Positions 35,174 through 43,899 of a stretch of 64,000 bases of DNA are shown here, piece by piece. Both the position numbers and the translations under genes were made by a program. Below the pieces are notes generated by a model. That model was not told the DNA's origin, did not search any database, and worked only from the letters and a program-made list of their open reading frames with translations. Origin of the DNA: Isoptericola halotolerans (GTDB lineage: Bacteria > Actinomycetota > Actinomycetes > Actinomycetales > Cellulomonadaceae); assembly GCF_003003075.1 (NCBI RefSeq), contig NZ_PVTX01000002.1, positions 1 through 64,000 on the forward strand. Direction: 5' to 3'. Numbering within the stretch: position 1 is the first letter of the stretch; every line of letters starts with the position of its first letter.

Positions 35174-36682
35174 ATGACAACGAGGTCCGCCGACACCCGC
35201 ACCAGGGCGGATTCCGGTGCCCGACGGCGCGACGCCGGCCGGGACGTGACGCTCGCACGCCTGGACGAGCTGTTGGCGGACCTGAGCGCGGCCCAGGCCG
35301 AGATCAACGCCCTGGAGGGCCGGCGGGCCGCGCTGCTGGCCGACATCGCCGACCTGGCCGAGGACGCCGAGTCGGCGGTGCTCGACACCGACGACCCGTC
35401 CCGGCGGCGGACCTCCTCGTCCCGCCGGCGGGAGCTGGTGCGGCGGGCGGTCGTCGCCGAGGTCGGGACCACGCTGCGCCTGGGCGAGCACGCCGCCGGA
35501 AGCCTCTGCGAGCAGGCGCAGACCCTGCGGCGCAAGGCACCCCGGTCGTTCGCGGCGCTGGCCGCCGGCCGGTGCTCCTGGGCCCACGCGGCGCGCCTGG
35601 CCCGGCACCTCGCCGATCTCGACCCGGCGGACGCCCGGCGCGTCGAGTCCTCCGTCGCCCCTGCGCTGGCCACCAGCACCCCGGCCCAGGTGGACGCCCG
35701 CACGCGGCGCGCACGCGACAGCGTCCACCCCGAACCGGTCGAGGTCCGGTCCGCGAAGGCGTCGGAGCACCGGGCGGTCTACCTCGACGACGCCCGCGAC
35801 GGGATGGCCTGGCTCACGGCGCGCCTGCCCGTGACCCTCGCCCATGCGGCGTACGACCGGCTGACCCGCACCGCGACGGCGCTCCACACGGAGACCGACA
35901 GCCTCATCGTCTCCCAGGGCCGCGCGGACGTCCTGGCCGCGCTGCTGCTCGACGACGGCACCCTGGACCGCGACGCGGTACCCGCGTCGGCACCTGGTAG
36001 AGACTCCGGTAGAGACCCCGGTAGAGACCCCGGGACAGCCCCCGACACAGCCCCCGGTACGGCCCGCACGCGCCCCGTGCCGGGCATCGCGACGATCGCG
36101 CGGAGCATCCGCCCGCAGGTCACGGTGACCGTGCCGGTCCTGACCCTGCTCGGCGTCGCCGACATCCCCGCGGACCTGGACGGCCACGTACCGGTCGCAC
36201 CGGACACGGCCCGCGAGCTCGCCGCCCTCGCGCCGTCGCTCTGGCGCGTGCTGACCCACCCCGAGTCGGGCGTCCCGCTGTCGGTGGGACGGGAGAGCTA
36301 CACGGCCCCGTCGGCGCTCAAGGCCACGCTCAGGCACCGCGACGCCACCTGCCGGTTCCCGGGGTGCACGGTGCCGGCGGTCCGCGCCGACCTCGACCAC
36401 ACGACGGCGTGGGCCGACGGCGGCACCACCGGGGCGGACAACCTGGCCCACCTGTGCCGGCACCACCACGTGCTCAAGCACCAGACCGGCTGGACGGCAC
36501 GGCAGGGTCCGGCATCCGGCGGCAACCTCGAGTGGACCTCACCCACCGGTCGACGCCACACCACCCGCCCGGACGGCGGCGTCGTCGCCAGTCGGCACGG
36601 CTCAGCGCCACGCGACTCGGCGCCACGCGACTCGGCGCCACGCGACCTCTCGTCCGTGGGCTCCGGCGACCCTCCGTTCTGA
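35174..36682 (+). CDS. DUF222/HNH endonuclease-domain protein (13E12-like)
   Basis: A 502-residue protein with an N-terminal DUF222 region (coiled-coil-rich, about 20-260), a repeat-containing linker ([13 protein letters not shown], about 275-297) and a C-terminal HNH nuclease domain: [24 protein letters not shown] and [14 protein letters not shown] carry the Cys, His and Asn expected for zinc and catalysis. It is related to mycobacterial 13E12-repeat proteins, some of which are LexA-regulated. TAGTCT 6 nt before the ATG and no ribosome site suggest a leaderless mRNA under the SOS box. The exact biological role is unknown. Confidence 0.9.
   Translation: MTTRSADTRTRADSGARRRDAGRDVTLARLDELLADLSAAQAEINALEGRRAALLADIADLAEDAESAVLDTDDPSRRRTSSSRRRELVRRAVVAEVGTTLRLGEHAAGSLCEQAQTLRRKAPRSFAALAAGRCSWAHAARLARHLADLDPADARRVESSVAPALATSTPAQVDARTRRARDSVHPEPVEVRSAKASEHRAVYLDDARDGMAWLTARLPVTLAHAAYDRLTRTATALHTETDSLIVSQGRADVLAALLLDDGTLDRDAVPASAPGRDSGRDPGRDPGTAPDTAPGTARTRPVPGIATIARSIRPQVTVTVPVLTLLGVADIPADLDGHVPVAPDTARELAALAPSLWRVLTHPESGVPLSVGRESYTAPSALKATLRHRDATCRFPGCTVPAVRADLDHTTAWADGGTTGADNLAHLCRHHHVLKHQTGWTARQGPASGGNLEWTSPTGRRHTTRPDGGVVASRHGSAPRDSAPRDSAPRDLSSVGSGDPPF
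35996..36031 (+). repeat. 12-bp tandem repeat, three copies
   Basis: GGTAGAGACTCC followed by two copies of GGTAGAGACCCC, in frame within the HNH gene, encoding Gly-Arg-Asp-Ser/Pro units. The unit is a multiple of three, so copy-number change would keep the frame. Confidence 0.85.
36601..36645 (+). repeat. 15-bp tandem repeat, three copies
   Basis: CTCAGCGCCACGCGA followed by two copies of CTCGGCGCCACGCGA near the 3' end of the HNH gene, encoding Ser-Ala-Pro-Arg-Asp units. Also in frame. Confidence 0.85.
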
Positions 36683-36777
36683 ACCGCCGCTGGCTTGCAC
36701 CTCTGCCCCGTCAACCTCGGTCCCACGTCACTCCGTGCCCTCGACGCCGCACCGCGCCCATGCGTGACAATGGACGG

Positions 36778-37842
36778 GTGACAACCCCCGCACCCGCCCC
36801 TCTGCGTCTCGGCACCCGCGGCAGCGCACTGGCGACCACCCAGTCCGGGCTCGTCGCGCGTCGGCTGGAGGTGCTCCTGGACCGCCCGGTCGAGCTCGTC
36901 CGCATCAAGACCGAGGGCGACGTCAAGACCGGCTCCCTCGCCTCCCTCGGCGGCACCGGCGTGTTCGTCACCGCGCTGCGCGACGCGCTCGCCGGGGACC
37001 GCTGCGACGTCGCCGTGCACTCCCTCAAGGACCTGCCGACCACCCCCGCGCCCGGCCTGACCTACGTCACGCCCGAGCGCGAGGACCCGCGGGACGCGCT
37101 CTGCGCCCGCGACGGACGCACGCTCGACACGCTGCCGCGCAACGGTCGCGTCGGGACCGGTTCGCCGCGCCGTGCCGCACAGCTCCAGGCCGCACGTCCC
37201 GACCTCGAGATCGTCGACATCCGGGGCAACGTCGAGACCCGCCTGGCGCGGGCCCTCGGACCCGACCCGGACCTCGACGCCGTGGTGCTCGCCCTCGCCG
37301 GTCTTGCGCGCCTGCACCGCACCGAGGTGGTCAGCGAGGTCCTCGACCCGCTCGTCGTCGCCCCCGCACCCGGCCAGGGTGCGCTCGCCGTGGAGGCGCG
37401 CAGCACCGACCTGGTGCCGGACGGCGGCACGACGGGCGGCCCCGGCCTCGGCGCCGTGCTCGCCGAGGCGTTCGCCGAGCTCGACCACCGGCCCACCCGG
37501 CTCGCCGTCACCGCCGAGCGCGCCGTCCTGGCGCGGCTCGAGGCAGGCTGCGCCGCACCGATCGGTGCCTACGCCCGGCTGGAGGACGGAGTGCTGGTGC
37601 TGTCCGCCGTCGTCGCCTCCCTGGACGGCACCGAGCAGCTCAAGCACACCGCCCGCGTCGAGATCGCCCCGACGGCGACGCTCACCGCAGCCGACGGGGC
37701 CGCCTACGCCCTGGGCGTCCGCGTCGCCGAGCGGCTGCTGGCCGACGGCGCCGCCCGCCTCGCACCCCTCTCCCCGGCCGAGCCCGCTCCGCCGGAGCCG
37801 ACCCTGGCCACCACCGGGACGGACGACCCGGAGGGGGCGTGA
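36778..37842 (+). CDS. hemC: hydroxymethylbilane synthase (porphobilinogen deaminase)
   Basis: A 354-residue enzyme joining four porphobilinogens into hydroxymethylbilane. It starts RLGTRGSALATTQS and has VHSLKDLPT, VGTGSPRRAAQL and the cofactor-binding Cys in LEAGCAAPIGAYA near residue 257. A Pro/Thr-rich tail of about 25 residues extends past the usual end. GTG 36778 is preceded by GACAAT at 6 nt and no ribosome site. Its last four bases overlap hemD (GTGA), so C-D-B are translationally coupled. Confidence 0.96.
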   Translation: MTTPAPAPLRLGTRGSALATTQSGLVARRLEVLLDRPVELVRIKTEGDVKTGSLASLGGTGVFVTALRDALAGDRCDVAVHSLKDLPTTPAPGLTYVTPEREDPRDALCARDGRTLDTLPRNGRVGTGSPRRAAQLQAARPDLEIVDIRGNVETRLARALGPDPDLDAVVLALAGLARLHRTEVVSEVLDPLVVAPAPGQGALAVEARSTDLVPDGGTTGGPGLGAVLAEAFAELDHRPTRLAVTAERAVLARLEAGCAAPIGAYARLEDGVLVLSAVVASLDGTEQLKHTARVEIAPTATLTAADGAAYALGVRVAERLLADGAARLAPLSPAEPAPPEPTLATTGTDDPEGA

Positions 37843-38624
37843 CCGACCTGACCGGGCGCACCGTCCTGCTGCCCCGCTCCCCCGCGCGCGCCGCCGGGCT
37901 CGCCGGCCTCCTGCGCCGCGCCGGGGCCGAGGTGACCGTCGCTCCCGTCATCGAGCGGGCTCCCGCCGACGACGGCGACGCGCTCGCGGCAGCAGTCTCC
38001 GACGTGCTGGCCGGCCGTTACGCCTGGGTCGTGATCACCAGCGTCAACGCGGTCGAGGCGCTCACCGCCGCACAGCACCACCCGACCGGCGCGACCAGCG
38101 CGACGCTGGCCGCCGCACCCGTCCGGTGGGCCGCCGTCGGCCCCGCGACCGTGCGCGCCCTGGCCGACGCCGGGATCGCGGCCGACCTGGTGCCCGACGG
38201 CGAGGCGTCCGCGGACGGCCTCGTCGCCACCTTCCCTGCCCCGTCGTCCGCGGATCCGGCATCCACGGGTCCGGTCGGCACCCGGGTCCTGCTGCCGCTC
38301 GGGGACCGGGCGCGCCCCACGCTGCGCGAAGCGCTCCGGGCCCTCGGGTGGGCGCCGGACGTCGTCACCGCCTACCGCACCGTGCGCAGCGACCTGCCGG
38401 CGGACGTGGTGGGCGCACGCTATGACATCGTGGTGGTGACCTCCGGCTCCGTGGCCCGCGAGATCGCCACGCAGTACGGCACGCACGCGCCCGTCGTCGC
38501 GATCGGCCGACCCAGCGCCGAGGCGGCGCGCGAGGCCGGGCTGACCGTGGCCGCCGTCGCCGACCGTCCCACCGACGCGGCGCTCGCCGCCGCCGTCACC
38601 ACCGCCTGCGAAGGAGAACCATGA
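37839..38624 (+). CDS. hemD: uroporphyrinogen-III synthase
   Basis: A 261-residue two-lobed enzyme that closes hydroxymethylbilane with inversion of ring D. As usual for HemD, sequence conservation is low; the pattern [25 protein letters not shown], the [13 protein letters not shown] stretch and the [16 protein letters not shown] stretch are the recognisable parts. Identity is secured by its position, overlapping hemC and hemB by four bases at each end. Confidence 0.93.
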   Translation: MTDLTGRTVLLPRSPARAAGLAGLLRRAGAEVTVAPVIERAPADDGDALAAAVSDVLAGRYAWVVITSVNAVEALTAAQHHPTGATSATLAAAPVRWAAVGPATVRALADAGIAADLVPDGEASADGLVATFPAPSSADPASTGPVGTRVLLPLGDRARPTLREALRALGWAPDVVTAYRTVRSDLPADVVGARYDIVVVTSGSVAREIATQYGTHAPVVAIGRPSAEAAREAGLTVAAVADRPTDAALAAAVTTACEGEP

Positions 38625-39637
38625 GCACCTCGGGGATCGTCCACCGGCCGCGGCGGCTGCGCGCCACGCCCCGCATGCGCCGCCTCGTGGCGGAGCACCG
38701 GCTGCACGCGGCGGACCTCGTGCTGCCGTTGTTCGTCAAGGAGGGCATCGCCGCGCCCGTCCCGATCAGCTCCATGCCCGGCCAGGTGCAGCACAGCGAG
38801 GACACCCTGCACGACGCCGTCACCGCGGCCGCGCGGGCCGGGCTCGGCGGCGTGATGCTCTTCGGCATCCCGGCGGTGCGTGACGCCCGCGGCACCCAGG
38901 CCGAGGCGCCCGACGGGATCCTGCAGCGCGGCATCCGCATCGCGCGCGAGGCCGTCGCCGCGGTCGAGTCGGAGACCGGAAGGCCGGGGCCCGTCGTCAT
39001 GGCGGACACCTGCCTGGACGAGTTCACCGACCACGGGCACTGCGGCGTCCTCACGGACGGCCCCGACGGCACGGCCGTCGTCGACAACGACGCCACGCTC
39101 GAGCGGTACGCGACGATGGCCGTCGCCCAGGCGCGGGCCGGCGCCGACGTCGTCTCGCCGTCGGGCATGATGGACGGCCAGGTCGCCGCGATCCGCGACG
39201 CGCTCGACGACGCCGGGTTCGAGCACGTGTCGATCCTCGCCTACAGCGCCAAGTACGCCAGCCCCTTCTACGGTCCGTTCCGCGAGGCCGTCGACTCGGC
39301 GCTGCAGGGCGACCGGCGGACCTACCAGATGGACGCCGCCAACGCCCGCGAGGGACTGCGCGAGGCCGACCTGGACCTGGCCGAGGGCGCGGACATGGTG
39401 ATGGTCAAGCCGGCCGGCTCCTACCTGGACGTGCTGCGCGGTGTCGCCGACCGCTCCGACGTCCCCGTGGCCGCGTACCAGGTGTCCGGCGAGTACGCCA
39501 TGATCGAGGCAGCCGCCGCGAACGGCTGGATCGACCGGCGCGCCTCGGTGCTCGAGTCGGTCCTCGGCATCCGGCGTGCCGGGGCCGACGTGATCCTCAC
39601 CTACTGGGCGCTCGAGATCGCCTCGTGGCTCGAGTGA
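38621..39637 (+). CDS. hemB: delta-aminolevulinic acid dehydratase
   Basis: A 338-residue porphobilinogen synthase that condenses two 5-aminolevulinates. Schiff-base lysines are in [14 protein letters not shown] (near 210) and [12 protein letters not shown] (near 265). The metal-site segment reads [15 protein letters not shown]: two of the three zinc-type cysteines are present and the middle one is Asp, an intermediate form seen in actinobacteria. The ATG overlaps the hemD stop and GAAGGAGA lies upstream. Confidence 0.96.
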   Translation: MSTSGIVHRPRRLRATPRMRRLVAEHRLHAADLVLPLFVKEGIAAPVPISSMPGQVQHSEDTLHDAVTAAARAGLGGVMLFGIPAVRDARGTQAEAPDGILQRGIRIAREAVAAVESETGRPGPVVMADTCLDEFTDHGHCGVLTDGPDGTAVVDNDATLERYATMAVAQARAGADVVSPSGMMDGQVAAIRDALDDAGFEHVSILAYSAKYASPFYGPFREAVDSALQGDRRTYQMDAANAREGLREADLDLAEGADMVMVKPAGSYLDVLRGVADRSDVPVAAYQVSGEYAMIEAAAANGWIDRRASVLESVLGIRRAGADVILTYWALEIASWLE

Positions 39638-39683
39638 CCCCGGCCCACGACGCACGCCGCAGCAACCCCACGGAGGAACGACG

Positions 39684-41066
39684 ATGACGGACACCGCAGG
39701 CTTCGGGCACATCGAGGCGGCACTGGTGAGCAGCACGCCCCCGGTCGACAACCACGAGGCCTTCCTGCGCGCCCAGCGCGCGATCCCCGGCGGTGTCAAC
39801 TCGCCGGTCCGCGCCTACGGCTCGGTCGGCGGCGACCCTCGGTTCCTGGCGAGCGCGCGCGGCGCGTACGTCACCGACGTCGCCGGGCGCGAGTACGTCG
39901 ACCTCGTCGGGTCGTGGGGTCCGGCGCTGCTGGGACACGCGCACCCCGAGGTCGTCGCCGCCGTGCAGGACGCCGCCGCCCGCGGGCTGTCGTTCGGGGC
40001 GCCCACGGTGGGCGAGATCGAGCTCGCCGAGGAGATCCGGCGTCGCGTCCCCGCCGCCGAGCGGGTCCGCCTCGTCTCCACCGGCACCGAGGCGACGATG
40101 ACGGCGGTCCGCCTCGCCCGCGGCGTCACCGGACGCCCGCTGGTCATCAAGTTCGCCGGCTGCTACCACGGGCACGTCGACGCGCTGCTCGCCGAGGCGG
40201 GCTCCGGCGTCGCGACGCTGGCGATGCCGGGCACCGCGGGCGTCACCGAGGCCTCCGCCGCCGAGACGCTCGTGCTGCCCTACAACGACCTGCCCGCGGT
40301 CGAGGCGGCCTTCGCCGAGCACGGGGAGCGCATCGCCGCGGTCATCACCGAGGCCGCGCCCGCCAACATGGGCGTGGTGCCGCCGTCGGACGGGTTCAAC
40401 GCCGGGCTGCGGCGGATCACCGCCGCGCACGGGGCGCTGCTGATCCTGGACGAGGTGCTCACCGGGTTCCGCGTCTCCGAGGCCGGGTACTGGGGCTTCG
40501 AGAACGCCGGCCAGGCGGCCGAGGACGTCTGGACCCCCGACCTGTTCACCTTCGGCAAGGTGGTGGGCGGCGGGATGCCCGTGGCCGCGCTCGGCGGGCC
40601 GGCCGCGATCATGGACCAGCTCGCACCGACCGGGCCGGTGTACCAGGCGGGCACCCTCTCCGGGAACCCCGTCGCCGTGGCCGCCGGCCTGACGACGCTG
40701 CGCCTGGCGGACGACGGCGTGTACGCGCGCGTCGCCGAGGCGGCCGACGCCGTGTCCCACGGGCTGGGCGAGGCGCTCGACGCCGAGGGCGTGCCGCACC
40801 GCATCCAGCGGGCCGGGTCGCTGTTCTCGGTGTTCTTCGGCGAGGCCGCGGCCCACGACGGCGTCGCCTCCTACGCCGACGCCCAGGCGCAGGACGTGTT
40901 CCGGCACGGACCGTTCTTCCACGCGATGCTCGACGCAGGGGTCAACCTGCCGCCGTCGGTGTTCGAGGCGTGGTTCTGCTCGGCGGCCCACGACGACGAC
41001 GCGGTGCACCGCATCCTCGAGGCGCTCCCCGCCGGGGCACGGGCGGCGGCCGCGGCGAGCGCCTGA
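39684..41066 (+). CDS. hemL: glutamate-1-semialdehyde 2,1-aminomutase
   Basis: A 460-residue PLP enzyme (class III aminotransferase fold) that makes 5-aminolevulinate, the step after Hem[17 protein letters not shown] marks the N-terminus; the PLP Lys is in [19 protein letters not shown] near residue 290; [15 protein letters not shown] precedes it. The N-terminus has about 20 extra residues before the family start. GGAGG lies before ATG 39684. It is last in the hemCDBL operon. Confidence 0.96.
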   Translation: MTDTAGFGHIEAALVSSTPPVDNHEAFLRAQRAIPGGVNSPVRAYGSVGGDPRFLASARGAYVTDVAGREYVDLVGSWGPALLGHAHPEVVAAVQDAAARGLSFGAPTVGEIELAEEIRRRVPAAERVRLVSTGTEATMTAVRLARGVTGRPLVIKFAGCYHGHVDALLAEAGSGVATLAMPGTAGVTEASAAETLVLPYNDLPAVEAAFAEHGERIAAVITEAAPANMGVVPPSDGFNAGLRRITAAHGALLILDEVLTGFRVSEAGYWGFENAGQAAEDVWTPDLFTFGKVVGGGMPVAALGGPAAIMDQLAPTGPVYQAGTLSGNPVAVAAGLTTLRLADDGVYARVAEAADAVSHGLGEALDAEGVPHRIQRAGSLFSVFFGEAAAHDGVASYADAQAQDVFRHGPFFHAMLDAGVNLPPSVFEAWFCSAAHDDDAVHRILEALPAGARAAAAASA

Positions 41067-41172
41067 CCAGCCGACTCAGCAGGTGAGACGGGTCGTCCAG
41101 CCCATCGGCAGCACGGCGCCGGTCTGGCATGCTGTCCCCCGGCGACGTGGGGATCGGCGAGGGAGACGACGG

Positions 41173-41382
41173 ATGGGTGAACGGCTGCAGCTCGACCTGG
41201 AAGCGGTGCGGGACACGTCCGCGCGGCTGCGGAGCATCGGGCGATCGCTCGCGGACGCGGAGTCCGCCGCCGACGACCTCGCCGCGATGATCCCGCACCG
41301 CGGGCTGGCTGGCGCGGTCGCGACGTTCGCTACCACCACGATCTCGCGCAACTCATCGGAAGCCGCCTTGACAACGAGATGA
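41173..41382 (+). pseudogene. WXG/LXG-like N-terminal fragment, probably truncated
   Basis: A 69-residue ORF with a GGGAG site before ATG 41173. Residues 1-51 (ERLQLDLEAVRDTSARLR, then SLADAESAADDLAAMIPHRGLAGAVATF) look like the helical N-terminus of a type VII-secreted or WXG100-like protein. After residue 51 the sequence changes character (TTISRNSSEAALTTR) and stops early. A different frame over 41310-41459 reads as sensible protein, so this is probably the N-terminus of an effector joined out of frame to a foreign C-terminus. It ends in an ATGA overlap with the next small ORF. It could instead be a real short protein. Confidence 0.5.
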
Positions 41383-41459
41383 ATCCCGCCGTCCGGTATG
41401 CGGCGTGGTGGCGTGAGGTCGATGCGTCGACGATCGCACCGTTGGAGTTCCAAGAATGA
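41379..41459 (+). CDS. 26-residue ORF with WWxEVD motif (toxin C-terminal remnant or microprotein)
   Basis: It opens with an ATG overlapping the preceding stop (ATGA) and ends overlapping the next start (ATGA). Its sequence contains RYAAWWREVDASTIAPLEF. The same frame is open upstream to about 41304 and reads RDVRYHHDLAQLIGSRLDNE, protein-like, so this is probably the C-terminal tail of an effector domain whose N-terminal part is lost. It may also be translated alone by coupling. The WWxE(V/I)D motif recurs in the small ORF at 42010. Confidence 0.45.
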   Translation: MNPAVRYAAWWREVDASTIAPLEFQE

Positions 41460-42013
41460 CGATCACTCAGCGTGAGGACTGGATCACCAGGCTCGGCACG
41501 ATCCTCGCATTCATATTTGTTGGGCAGACTCTCTTCTTCGTGTTGCCGCTGATGGTGACCGACGGCAATCTCGTGACGGAGCAGGTACCGGGATCGTTTG
41601 TTATTCGCTGGCTTGCTTTCGTGCCAGCAATGATGTACCTCGCACTCGTCGTGCTGTCGATCCCCCAGCCCCGGATGAGAGCGCGTCCCAGCAGACGAGG
41701 ACGATCCATACAGATCCCTCAGTTCGGCCGATTTCCCGTCTTCGTCCTCGGCTTTGTTCTCATCACCAGCACCGGCGCGCAGTCAGTCTTCCTTATTCCT
41801 CAAGGTTCCGGCGCCGCATACCTTCTGTACCCGAGCTACATCATCATCGGCGCCTGGCTCTTGCACATACTTCGCATGATCCTCGGCCTTTTCCGGCTCG
41901 TGCCGCGTTCATGGCGGATCGCGCCCGATCCTGCGCCCACCGAGACGCCGATCGGCATCCCCGATCAACGATTCGCGCCGAGCCGTTCCTCTGGTAGGAA
42001 CCGCACACCATGA
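41456..42013 (+). CDS. four-helix membrane protein, paralogue A (candidate immunity protein)
   Basis: A 185-residue protein with four membrane helices (about 12-34, 47-68, 91-111, 122-145) and a Pro-rich cytoplasmic-type tail. It shares with the 42117 gene the motifs RWLxxVPAxxY, STGA, LGxFRLxPRSWRxAP and PxQRxAP, so the two are paralogues. GC content is visibly lower than in neighbouring genes, with TTT/ATT codons, which suggests recent transfer. It overlaps the small ORFs on both sides by four bases. Its place after a toxin-like tail suggests an immunity role; this is inference. Confidence 0.7.
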   Translation: MTITQREDWITRLGTILAFIFVGQTLFFVLPLMVTDGNLVTEQVPGSFVIRWLAFVPAMMYLALVVLSIPQPRMRARPSRRGRSIQIPQFGRFPVFVLGFVLITSTGAQSVFLIPQGSGAAYLLYPSYIIIGAWLLHILRMILGLFRLVPRSWRIAPDPAPTETPIGIPDQRFAPSRSSGRNRTP

Positions 42014-42120
42014 GCGTCCGCGATGCCTGCTGCGAGCAGGACAGCGACTGGTGGTCCGAGATCGATGGTGCGACGTTCGATGTCGTCGGTGCATGGGACC
42101 CAGCAGGGAGATCCAAGTGA
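42010..42120 (+). CDS. 36-residue ORF with WWxEID motif, second copy
   Basis: It starts with an ATG overlapping the stop of the first membrane gene (ATGA) and ends overlapping the second membrane gene (GTGA). The sequence contains CCEQDSDWWSEIDGATFDV, matching the WWREVDAST motif of the first small ORF. It is too short for a folded toxin; it is either a remnant of a toxin C-terminus kept with its immunity gene or a genuine microprotein made by translational coupling. Confidence 0.45.
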   Translation: MSVRDACCEQDSDWWSEIDGATFDVVGAWDPAGRSK

Positions 42121-42695
42121 CGCTCGAGAAGATGCTCGATCGCTGGGACGTGGTCGGCAGACTCACGTTTGTCATGGCGATGTGCTTCTGTGCCGAGATG
42201 TTCTGGGTGGTGGTGCAGATGTTCGTCGCACTAGCGATGGGCGACAACTTTGGATCGCTGGGTCTCCTCGCTACAGCGTTCCGTTGGCTCTCTTGGGTCC
42301 CGGCATCCATCTATGCTGCGGCAATATTCCTCAGCATCCGGCTTCCACGCGTCCGTCGAGACACGAGTTGGTCCGCTGACGGGCACCTGCGGATTCCACC
42401 GATCGGTCGCGGGATGCTCCTCTTCTTCGGAGTCCTGCTCTTCTTCAGCACAGGTGCGCACGCCGGGTCGCTCTTGCCCGAGGATTCTCCTCCCCCCACC
42501 GCCGGGTATGTCGTCACCGTGATGTTGTGCTTGAACGGCATCCTCCTGACGCGCATTGTCCTGGGCACCTTCCGACTGCTCCCGCGCTCCTGGCGCGTCG
42601 CCCCGGCGTCAGCACCTGCGCCCGGCGACGGCATCGAGGTCCCCGAGCAGCGACTCGCACCCCCACGCACTACCCGAGAGCCACCTGCTCCGTGA
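42117..42695 (+). CDS. four-helix membrane protein, paralogue B (candidate immunity protein)
   Basis: A 192-residue paralogue of the 41456 gene product with four membrane helices (about 14-40, 52-73, 98-115, 130-152) and a Pro/Ala-rich tail. The best-conserved stretch is LGTFRLLPRSWRVAP near residue 155. GTG 42117 overlaps the preceding small ORF's stop and its own stop overlaps the next GTG. GC is again lower than in the flanks. Duplication of a (small ORF + membrane gene) unit is the simplest explanation for the pair. Confidence 0.7.
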   Translation: MTLEKMLDRWDVVGRLTFVMAMCFCAEMFWVVVQMFVALAMGDNFGSLGLLATAFRWLSWVPASIYAAAIFLSIRLPRVRRDTSWSADGHLRIPPIGRGMLLFFGVLLFFSTGAHAGSLLPEDSPPPTAGYVVTVMLCLNGILLTRIVLGTFRLLPRSWRVAPASAPAPGDGIEVPEQRLAPPRTTREPPAP

Positions 42696-43342
42696 CCGAG
42701 ACCGTGGCCCCCACACACCCCAGACCACCGGCATACGCCCTCATCCTGCCGCCGGGCTTCGTCCTGATCCCGGCGCAGGGCGACGTCGAGGCCGACGTCC
42801 GCGCCGTCGTCCGGCGTCACTACGGCACCCGGCTCGACGACCGGACGCGGGGGCGTATCCGCCGGCTGGAGCGGTCGCTGGTCGCGACGGTGAGGTCGGC
42901 ACGCGAGCGCGGCGTCGTCGACGTCGTCCTCCCGCTCGGCGTCCCGTGGCGGGCACCGGTGTCCCTGGCCCTGGCGTTCGCCCCGGCCGGGCCGGGTGGC
43001 GCACCCGACGCGGACGCGACGACGGTCGTGACCCGGGCGGGTGAGGCCCGCCGTCAGGTGGTGGAGCATCACGACGCGCCCGCCCCGGACGTCGACCTTC
43101 CCGGGGAGTCGCCGGGCGGCGCGGTGCGCACCGTGCACCACGTCTGGACGCCGCCGGTCCCCGGTGCGGCGGTGCTGGTCGGGACGTTCACGATCTCGGG
43201 CGCTTCGGACCCGGAGCTGACGCCGCTGGTCGACGAGCTCACGGAGCTGGGCGACACGATGATGGCCTCGCTGCGCTGGCGGGACGTTCCCGCCGGCCGG
43301 TCGACGGCCGACGACACCACCCCCGAGAGGCAGCCCGCATGA
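42692..43342 (+). CDS. uncharacterised 216-residue protein of the coupled cluster
   Basis: No signal peptide or membrane helix. It starts with a Pro-rich segment (HPRPPAYALILPPGFVLIPAQ), then a helical Arg-rich part (about 33-72) and a beta-rich C-terminal half ending ELGDTMMASLRWRD. The last part faintly recalls Mog1/PsbP-like folds found in some secretion-associated proteins; this is a guess. GC is back to the genome norm. GTGA overlap upstream and ATGA overlap downstream tie it to its neighbours. Possibly a chaperone or secretion partner of the lost effector. Confidence 0.6.
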   Translation: MTETVAPTHPRPPAYALILPPGFVLIPAQGDVEADVRAVVRRHYGTRLDDRTRGRIRRLERSLVATVRSARERGVVDVVLPLGVPWRAPVSLALAFAPAGPGGAPDADATTVVTRAGEARRQVVEHHDAPAPDVDLPGESPGGAVRTVHHVWTPPVPGAAVLVGTFTISGASDPELTPLVDELTELGDTMMASLRWRDVPAGRSTADDTTPERQPA

Positions 43343-43899
43343 CGCTCCGCGTCGACTTCGACACCGACCGATGGGTCTACGTCCCGGAGGCGTTCCCGTG
43401 GAACGGCTACCCGGACGAGGACGAGTGGGCCGGGACCGTCGCGCACCTCGCCGCCGAGGCTTTCGAGTACACCGCCGACGAGCAGACAGCCCTCCGTCGC
43501 ATGCTCGACGCCCTGCTGGCCTATCCGCGCATGCTCGAGGGGATGCACCGGTTCGCCCTGCTCGGCACGCCCGACAAGGGGCTGGAGATGGTGCAGGTCG
43601 TCGACGCCCCCACCTCGCCCGAGACCACCGAGGAGAGGATGCTCGGCCTGCCCGACCCGGACGCCACCCGCGAGCCTCAGGTGACCGACGTCGTCGGCGG
43701 GCTGGGCAGCGGTCGCCGTGCGGTCCGGTACACGCGCGCCGACGCGCTCGAGGGCGAGATCGTCGTCTCCGTGAACTGGGCGTGGCGTGCCGGCGGGCGC
43801 GACGTCGTGGTGATGTACGGCACCTCGAACCTCGTGCAGCTCGATGCCCTGCTGCCCGTCCTCGACGAGTTCGCGGCGTCGATCCGGCTCGCCGACTGA
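43339..43899 (+). CDS. uncharacterised 186-residue protein, last of the coupled cluster
   Basis: A soluble, acidic protein with no signal peptide. It opens with RWVYVPEAFPWNGYPDEDEW, has a helical part (AHLAAEAFEYTADEQTALRR) and a beta-rich C-terminal half ending LLPVLDEFAASIRLAD, similar in pattern to the end of the preceding protein. It overlaps that gene by four bases. I do not recognise the family. The position at the end of a WXG-like cluster suggests a role with the effector or immunity proteins. Confidence 0.6.
   Translation: MTLRVDFDTDRWVYVPEAFPWNGYPDEDEWAGTVAHLAAEAFEYTADEQTALRRMLDALLAYPRMLEGMHRFALLGTPDKGLEMVQVVDAPTSPETTEERMLGLPDPDATREPQVTDVVGGLGSGRRAVRYTRADALEGEIVVSVNWAWRAGGRDVVVMYGTSNLVQLDALLPVLDEFAASIRLAD

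Noticed and set aside
41067-43899. Transposase or integrase near the low-GC island
   Set aside because: No ORF with transposase, recombinase or integrase motifs, and no flanking inverted or direct repeats were found. The island is explained by recombination without a recognisable mobile element.
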